DNA from: Hippasteria phrygiana | Taxonomy: Eukaryota > Echinodermata > Asteroidea > Valvatida > Goniasteridae | Assembly (NCBI GenBank): GCA_037893225.1 | Contig: JAZGUH010000359.1 | Span: 682,001-746,000 of the forward strand | Length of the DNA stretch: 64,000 bases | Direction: 5' to 3' | Translations under genes and position numbers: made by a program | Shown here: piece by piece, positions 53,201 through 62,300 of the stretch | Layout: every line of letters starts with the position of its first letter | Numbering within the stretch: the first letter of the stretch is position 1 | Notes under the pieces: generated by a model | Database searches by the model: none | What the model saw: only the letters and a program-made list of their open reading frames with translations | Told to the model about the DNA's origin: nothing

Positions 53201-56200
53201 GGCTGCCAGTATACCAGATCCCCATTAATTACAGCTGGACAGATTGGGTTAAAAGCTCCACACACAAAAATGTAAAAAGGAGAATATGGGAAAACTAAAG
53301 AAAAAAACACCAAGATTTAGTAAAGGAGACACAATCTCAACATTAAGAATAAGTCACAAATAAAAGATCTATTTCAAGTCAAACTTCCTAAGAGAGGAAG
53401 ATTATCGTAATCACTTCCACTACACTGTGCATTGTCATCACTGCATAATCCTCTAATTTCCTCAAAAAAATTCCATTCATTTTTAATAATCCCTTTTATC
53501 AACTGTCATTCCTGTGTGCCAGAAGCCGTTAATATTCCAGTGGGGGACTTCGTCTGCTATTCAGTCAGCGGAGGGTGTACGGGCAGCATTTCAGGAGGCC
53601 TTGGAAGCATGCAGGAGCCAAGACGGTCCAGGAGGCGATGGTGTGAGAGTCTGCGTACCCCTCTATCGCAATCTTGTGACACTGGAGCAACGAACTGGAA
53701 GGTGGGTCGTCAATTTGTTTTGTTTTTGTAGGGCTTTTGTCTCAGTCAATTTGTCTGTCAGTCAATCGATATTGTATCCTCACAGTCATCATTTGTGATG
53801 CGATCAAGCAAAATCAGTCGGAACTCTTCAATCCTTGTTTTGAGATAGGGGCCAAAATATGATCATAGTGGAAATATCAAAATTGACTTTTTTTTTACAA
53901 AAACAGAAGGGAAACATTTTCTTCTTTCACATGAAAATATGACGTATTATAAACGTGTTAAAAATGACTCAATTAAAGTACTGTAACTTTAAAACTTGAT
54001 TTTCTCAGTTTCTTTCATTTTAATGTGCCGGTGTTCAAATATTTGTTACTTTTTAACCAAAGGTCGTATTCACATGGGGTTTTCACTAATATGGAGCATG
54101 AAGTACCCTACAAATGAATATGTAAAAATCCCCAAATTGACCAGGGCCTACTTCAGACTGATTTTGCTTGATCGCATCACATTTCTTCTTCTTGAAACAA
54201 TGCTTCGTCATTGACAGGTTTTGATTTGATTTTCCAACCAGGCATGATAAAGCCCAAGAGATCTGTGAGAAGCTACTTGGTGATCATCCCGGCGATCCTG
54301 AACTCTGGCTCTTACTCATTGACGTCCATAGACGCCGTGGCTCCAACAGAACAAGGATAGAAGAGGTCAGTGCAAATCGTTTGGCCCAATCGCTTTGCAT
54401 TGTGATGTATGGGCTCCGTGCGCCGTCGAATGAGGGCGCTGTCCACATAGCAACCGCACTTCCATGGGGAGTATGTCGCTGGTATTACGCACCGCGCTCC
54501 TCGTTCATTTGATACTCGTATACCAGTGGGATTGCTTTGTCTGTTCGCTGACTCTCGATAATTGCGTTTTCAATAAGAATATCACAGCGGGAACCAGACA
54601 CTTAAATTGAAGTCGGGTAAGATGGCGTCAATATTGACCCCCCAACTCGCCTTTTCTTTCCGCTGAGGGGGTAGTTGTGCACGGAGCCCATAGCAGGAGC
54701 CAATGACATCCACCTCGGAGGTGGGGGGGGGGGGGTAACTTTCCACCAGCAGCATTTTGTCATTTAACCAATTGAATACTAGGGCTGTCCCAAATGTACC
54801 GAATATTCGAATACTTTTTGCTGGTTCGAATATTCCCCCCCAAAAAAGCACTTACAGATACGACTTTGATGCTATTTTAATAGAAATGTCATTTAGCAGT
54901 GTCAAATGCTGCATTTTTGTGGACGGAGGTTTATTGTTTTGTCCGTAAAACCCTTCGCACATAAAAAATATTTACTGCAAAAATGCAGGCTGGAGTTTGG
55001 TTTCTTGTTATCAGAATGTTATACCATAATACGTAGCCGTTAATGATCCGGATACAACAGGCGCATACTATAAAAAGGTCAGTCGGGTAGTCCACAATAT
55101 CAATCGCCGCACATAAAACACTGGCATGCTTTGCGTGGAACTTTTTACCGGCGCGGCAAACAGTTGCAGCTGTTGTGTAAAAAACTTGATCGGCGAGTAT
55201 CGCTTTTTCAAATATTCGGTCAAACCCAGTTTCGAATAATCGAATACTAAATTATTCGAAAATGAACAGCCCTATTGAATACGGACGACGGCCATAGCCA
55301 CGGTTTGAAAAAGACCACCTGGCCGGTTGTCCTCTATATGCGCATTCCTGCATGTATTCAATCCATTGTTTGCCTATTGTGTGCATTACACCTTGCTACA
55401 CAAGCCCATATGGCATACCAGCAGCCCGTTAAAAACAGCCGGACAGATTGGGTTACGGAGGGTGAGTTGGTCTCCCCAGCGGTGGAAGTTACCCCTCCTT
55501 GGACTATAGGTCTGAAAATTGGTATAATTTCTGTGGCTTCTGTTGAAGATATATTCTCTATGTATAACTGAGCCCAGGAAAAATTGTTCAAGTGGTTGTG
55601 TTAACTTTTACCCTTTTTATAGTGGCTTTTAGCCCAGTATTATGCAACTTCCATATTAAAAAAAAAAAAGAATTAAGAGTACCACCTTTTTTTCAACTGG
55701 TACTTGACTCCCTCCTCCCACTTTTATTTTTTTTGAGTCACTTTACGTCATTTTAGCAATTTTAGCCAGACGTCACAAATAGGAGCTTGTTGCTTTATAG
55801 AGCACACAGTCCACTTACAGGAAAATGCTCTCATTTACAGTTATGCAAGGGAAGAAATTAGCCCCCAGCGAAAAAGTCCATCAATCAATCTATCAATGCC
55901 TCAGTTTAATTAAGTAGTGAATTTATTGAAATTTTTTTGTTCAATTTCTGACATTGTACATTGAGAAAAAATTTGTAGCTTTTTGAAAAATTTGGCCCTC
56001 AAAAATTTGTAAAAATATATTGCATGCATCCTTGGATTACTGTATATTATTTGTATTTTGGAAATTCCAACCAATCTTTTAACAATTTCTGACAATTTAT
56101 TATTTTTCTGAAATTTTAAACATTTTCTGCATTTCTGGATACAGGTCCTCAAAAGTGCCCTTAAAAGCTGTCCAAGGAAAGTCATTCTTTACAACACAGC

Positions 56201-59200
56201 GGCAAAGTTTGCCATGGGCGTTAGCGCAAAGGCTGCCGTTGCAGTTCTCAAACGCTGCGCCTTCGAATTCTGCAACATCCAAGACAAGACAGCCTATGAC
56301 GATGTGGAACAAATACGCAGACTTTACTGGTAAGATCAAACTTGCAAGAATATAAAGATCACCATTTATTAAAGGTGGTGTACATGATTGGTCATTGTTG
56401 CAATTTTCAGAAATGGGCGGATTTGGGGGTTAGTATTTTATAGGAAATATCGTTTCACTGACATGTTCAAAGTTTTGCGTTCTTGGATGGCGAAAATAGC
56501 GAGAGAAAAACAGCATTCATTTTCAACTGTAAGCCGGCAGTAAACTGGATTTGTTGTAGCGCCTTCTTGTAAAATAAGCCCAATTTTTGTAAATGGGATC
56601 GTTTTTAATTGGTCACATAACTGCGCGAGCCGACTGGTTACAACTCGTCGCTTCGGTAAACTACGTGACACACTTGTACTATAATTGCAACCTTGCGCAT
56701 GTTTTCGGATTGTTAACCCATTTTAGACACAATGCGGACAAACTACATTCGGTCAATACAGGGTAGTATTAAAAAATCCATTATTTTTTCAACGATTTTT
56801 CGGCCGAACAATCATTGAAAAACGATATAAATTTCAACTTTTCCTGAAAACGACAGTACACCAGGTGCCATCATTTCACAGGATGATTGAGACTACTATT
56901 AACTTACAGTCTAGTAAGGTATTTCATAATAATTCGGTAAAAAAAATTGGAGGATTACTAATCGTGTACACTACATTTACATTTGATTTGAAACCTCTTC
57001 ATCATCGCCTCTTTCCCATTTTAGTATAATCAGCTTTCTTTGGGTAGACTGAAAAATAGCTATAACTTTAGAGCAAGTTTGATCAACGAATATCGGTTAA
57101 CCAATGGTTAATTTGTGACGTATCTTACACTTGTACAATGACATCCACATGTGAACGATAGCTAGTTAAACTATGGTGTCACTGGTTCCCCGCAGAAGAA
57201 AGTCATAAACCCATAATGCCGTATAGCCGTATAGCAAGGGATCACACCCAATTACCTAGTCAGTTTCCCTGGTTTGCTTGACGAACTTATTAATCTGTTA
57301 TTGAAATTCTGTCCTTGAAAAAAAAAAACTTGAAACACCAATCATGAGATACTTTTAACCAAACTATGCAGCATCATTGGTTGTGTATACCGTACTTGAT
57401 GCTCAAAAATATCTTAATTTGGTTCCCCCGCCCTCCCGTGTTTCTTTTAGTTCTCTTCTCGGGGAGAGCCTGCCGTTTGACTACTCCCCGCCTAAACTTC
57501 ATCCAGGGATCACCTCGGCATTTGTGAAGGAGCAGTCCGGCCCCCTGTGGCTGAACTACTGTCTACTGCAAGAGTTGACGGCTGAAGAGGGCGTGGCCTG
57601 CGAAGCGTATGAGAGGTCCCTGTGCCACCTGCGAGAGGCGGAAGACGTCCAGAAACTGTGGATGGAGTGAGTTTTGTTTATTACGTATGCGGACAAGAGA
57701 ATTATTCCCCAATTTTTTGTTTGTTTTTTAGAAATTAATCAAGATTTATGACAGATACCCGTGTCGATGAAACAAATTGCTTGCCACGGCGCTAATGTCC
57801 ATAGCCATGAAAAAAATCTTATGTGTATAGGGGCATTGCAGTAAGGAATGTTTTCTTTTTTATTAAACATCAATGGTTGAACAGCCAGAATGGGGTATTT
57901 TTGTGGTCAAGGACACACCCTGCGATTTTTGGCTGTACTTAAACTTTTGAATACGGACGCCGTCCGTAGCTGTGGTTTGAAAAATACCACCTGGGCGGTT
58001 GATGTCTGTAGGCGTATTCCTGCGTATACTCAATCTATTCATGTTTCAACTATATTATTCTTGAATGGGAGTGTTATGAATACATGGAAGTTTTTTAAAC
58101 AAAGCTTTCATTCACACGAAAGGGGGCTCCGAGTATGAAGAAAAGACCACTCTATTCAGTGTGGTGCCTATTTGCATTTACGCTTGGCTGCACAGCCTGT
58201 TCTTGGAATACCAGCCCCCATAAATAACAGCCAGAGGCAAGAGGTTATAGTCATGATAAACTACTTTGACACAAAAATACATCCAAGTCTTTATTTTTTT
58301 AGTTTTTCAACATTGTTTAGAATAATTGTAGCATTTTTTTTCCTCTTTTTCATATCTGTAAACTTTACAATTTTGTTTTCACCTTCAATCCCAGGTATCT
58401 GCTCTTTCAAAAGTCCAAAATGCCCGCCAGCCAGGATAAAGACCCCGCCTTCCGAGCCTTCACCGGGCTTGTCAACCGCTGCCTGGTATCCATGGCGACC
58501 AAGTTCGCCCTCCCGCATTCCGACGACAAGACGTGGCTCGATTACTCCTTCCATAATCACGTGGTCGAGCTCTACATCAGCTGTTTGAAGGACGACGATC
58601 GCTTGCATATGTACGAGCGGTTCATTGATCGGATGCCGGACAATGTGCACTTGGCATTCAGGTAAAAGAAGCCGGGTTATCGGACTTTGATTTTTCAGCT
58701 GTGGTGGACAAATATGCCAGTTCAGTCAACATTGATATCAATATTCCTAATTTTTGAGTGAATAAGGGCCATGTCACAATGCCAATAATTAACCTTACTT
58801 CCCTTAAAAAAATTAAAGACTTTAAATATTTAATTTATGAATTAACCCTAACCCCCTTTTTACTAGGAAGTGTCCTCAACCTGTCCAAATCCAACACTGT
58901 GCAGTATACCTATGGCACATTCTTTGGAATTGGACAAATTGGGGCATCGTAGCTCCATGTAAAGTAATGGTGCCATGGCCCTACAGTCCTGAACCCATCA
59001 AAATTCAACACAAACTGCTGTTGGAGTTTGTAAGGCTCGGAGTAGTTAGGGTTAAAACGGTTTGTATACTCCAATAACTGTGAATTCACTTTTTTCTATA
59101 CGTCAGATAAGAGCGCCCGCATTAGCTAAACAATATTGCCCATTTATCCACTGTTGATAGCAATTACTACTCTTTGTCAATTATTTATTTATTTTTGGCT

Positions 59201-59300
59201 GTTTTGGAAACTTTTCCAAAACAGCCCTTGTTTTCGTTAAGATTTTTTTTATTGGCTGTTTTGGAAACTTTTCCAAAACAGCCCTTGTTTTCGTTAAGAT

Positions 59301-59362
<62 letters not shown>

Positions 59363-62300
59363 CCTTTTCAGACTTTTTGCCCATAGCATTTGTGCACGTT
59401 TTCTTTCTTACCGGCACTTTGGCTACTTTGGTACACCCGATTGCCTCTAAACTTGGCAGACACTTAGACCAACTGCTCAGAATGTATGCGGAACATTTAC
59501 GTCATGATGACGTCATCACGTGATTTTTTATTAATTTTTGAAATTTGAAAATCGTAATATTCTATTTAATATATCTAGCGAACAAAACAAGATATTTTCA
59601 AAATTCCTTTTGTTATAGCTTTGGTATGTCTCAAAGATATGCACTAAAAGAAAAAAAAATGTGTGATGTCATGATGACGTCATCAAAAATGTGCTTTTTT
59701 AAAACACATATAAGGATAGGTCCGATCGTCATGAAAATTGGTGGGTAGGTAGATACTGGCACTAGGATGCAAAATCCAAAATGACGTCATGATGACGTCA
59801 TCACGTGATTTGTTATGAATTTTTGAAATTTTGAAAATCGTAACATTCTTTTAAATATATCTGGCAAACAAAACAAGATATTTTCAAAATTCTTTTTGTT
59901 ATAGCTTTGGTAGGTCTCAAAGATATGCCCTAAAAAGGAAAAAAATGTGTGACGTCATGATGACATCATCAAAAATGTCCTTTTTAAAAACACATATAAG
60001 GATAGGTCCGATCGTCATGAAAATTGGTGGGTAGGTAGATACTGCCACCAGCATGCAGAAGCCGAAGTGACGTCATGATGACGTCATCACGTGATTTGTT
60101 ATGAATTTTTGAAATTTTGAAAATCGTAACATTCTTTTAAATATATCTCGCAAACAAAACAAGATATTTTCAAAATTCTTTTTGATACAGCTTTTGGTAT
60201 GTCTCAAAGATATGCCCTAAAAGGCGAAAATTGTGTGACGTCATAATGACGTCATCAATTTTTTTTGTTAACGCATGTAAGGGTCGGTCTGATTAAAAAA
60301 ATTTATACATTGAATTTTTCTCCACCTAATTCAACAATTTCGTGATTTTGGCTCACTCAAGTATTAAGAAATAACAGACATCTGAAAATTGTGACCAAAT
60401 TCAATATAACACAAAGGAATTCTGGGAAGGACAGAAACCATGGCTTTCATGTGGCATGCTGTCTATAAAGAGTTGATCTCTAGTCTTTTTTTCAAGTCGT
60501 TAGACAAGTCGTAGGCAGATATTTACACCAACTGCTCAGAATGTGCGCCGAACTTTTAGGTCATGATGACGTCATCACATGTCACGTGACGTCATCTTAA
60601 AGGGGCATTTTTGGAAACCATATATCTACAAAAGTACAAGTCACATTAAGTTAAAACGTGGTATTTAGTTATGCCAGCATGTGTTGGATGAAAATGTATG
60701 TGACGTCATGATGACGTCATCGGCTAATTTTCTATGATTTTTTCATTTTTGAAATTTCATTTAAATCACATAATTTTACACAAAAAAACAAAACAGCCCT
60801 GTGTTTGTCCACAAACACTGCACCATACATCTAGTTTTTTTTTATTTTTTTATTTTTTTTCCTTTTAAGACTTTTGCCCATAGCATTTGTACACGTTTTC
60901 TTTCTTACCGGCACTTTGGCTACTTTGGTGCACCCGATTGGCTTTAAACTTGGCAGACACTTGGACTAACTGCTCAGAATGTGTGCCGAACATTTACGTC
61001 ATGATGACGTCATCACGTGATTTTTTATGAATTTTTGAAATTTCAAAATCGTAAAATTCTTTTCAATATATCTAGCGAACAAAACAAGATATTTTCAAAA
61101 TTCTTTTTGTTATAGCTTTGGTATGTCTCAAAGATATGCCCTAAAAGAAAAAAAATGTGTGACGTCATGATGACATCAAAAATGTGCTTTTTTAAAACAC
61201 ATATAAGGATAGGTCCGATCGTCATGAAAATTGGTGGGTAGGTAGATACTGTCACTAGGATGCTGAATCCGAAGTGACGTCATCACGTGATTTTTTATGA
61301 ATTTTTCAAAATTTGAAAATCGTAACATTCTTTTCAATATATCTGGCGAACAAAACAAGATATTTTCAAAAAAAATTTTGTTATAGCTTTGGTATGTCTC
61401 AAAGATATGCCCTAAAAAGGAAAAAAATGTGTGACGTCATGATGACGTCATCAAAAATGTGCTTTTTTAAAACACATATAAGGATAGGTCCGATCGTCAT
61501 GAAAAGTAGTGGGTAGGTAGATACTGTCACTAGCATGCAAAATCTGAAATGTCATGATGTCAATTTTCTTTATGATTTTTGAAATTTTTGAAATTTCATT
61601 TTAATCACAATTTTACACAAAAAAACAAAACAGCCCTGTGTTTGTCCACAAACACTGTACCAGATGTCTAGTTTTAAATTTGTTTGTGCTGCCTTTAAAA
61701 ATAGTGTTTAGATTCAGCTAGTGCTGATGGATTGGTGTACTGCGTGTGTACCAAATAACAGAAACAAATGGCAGTTCATTTTCCCAACTCTTTATTTTAT
61801 TTTTAATACTTTTTTTGTAGCAATAAAGTTATTTGGTACACTCTTGTATGTTTGGGACATTTGGTTATTTTTTTAAAGATTTAAATTTTTATAAAGACAT
61901 TTTTAGAGAACTTGCACATTCTAAAAAATAAAATAAAGTGTTGATAAATATACAAAAAAAGAGGGCCAAATCTTGGAGCGGGGGTTGATATACCCAGCAC
62001 AATATGAAACCCTCTTGTCCCTATAATCTATAGTGTTGGTCAACTCAATGACGAACACAAAAGGGGGTGGGGGGTTTCCTTTGTCTGATATCTTGCTTCG
62101 AATTGGGGGGGGGGGGGGTGAGTACAGCCATCCTCACAGCTATTCTCAGAACTGCCCTGATACAAGTTTTACACCCCTAACTCTGTTTCTTATAATATAA
62201 CTACTCACAATTGCCTCTCATGATTTTGTTGTTGCTGTGCAGAGTGTGTCAGTATGCAAGCAAAGATGGCGGCTGCCTTCACCGAGTCAAAGCCATAGCC

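Noticed and set aside
59181..59417. Lysine-rich frame with repeated [11 protein letters not shown]
   Set aside because: It translates the poly-T tract and the duplicated GGCTGTTTTGGAAA palindromes of the transposon end.
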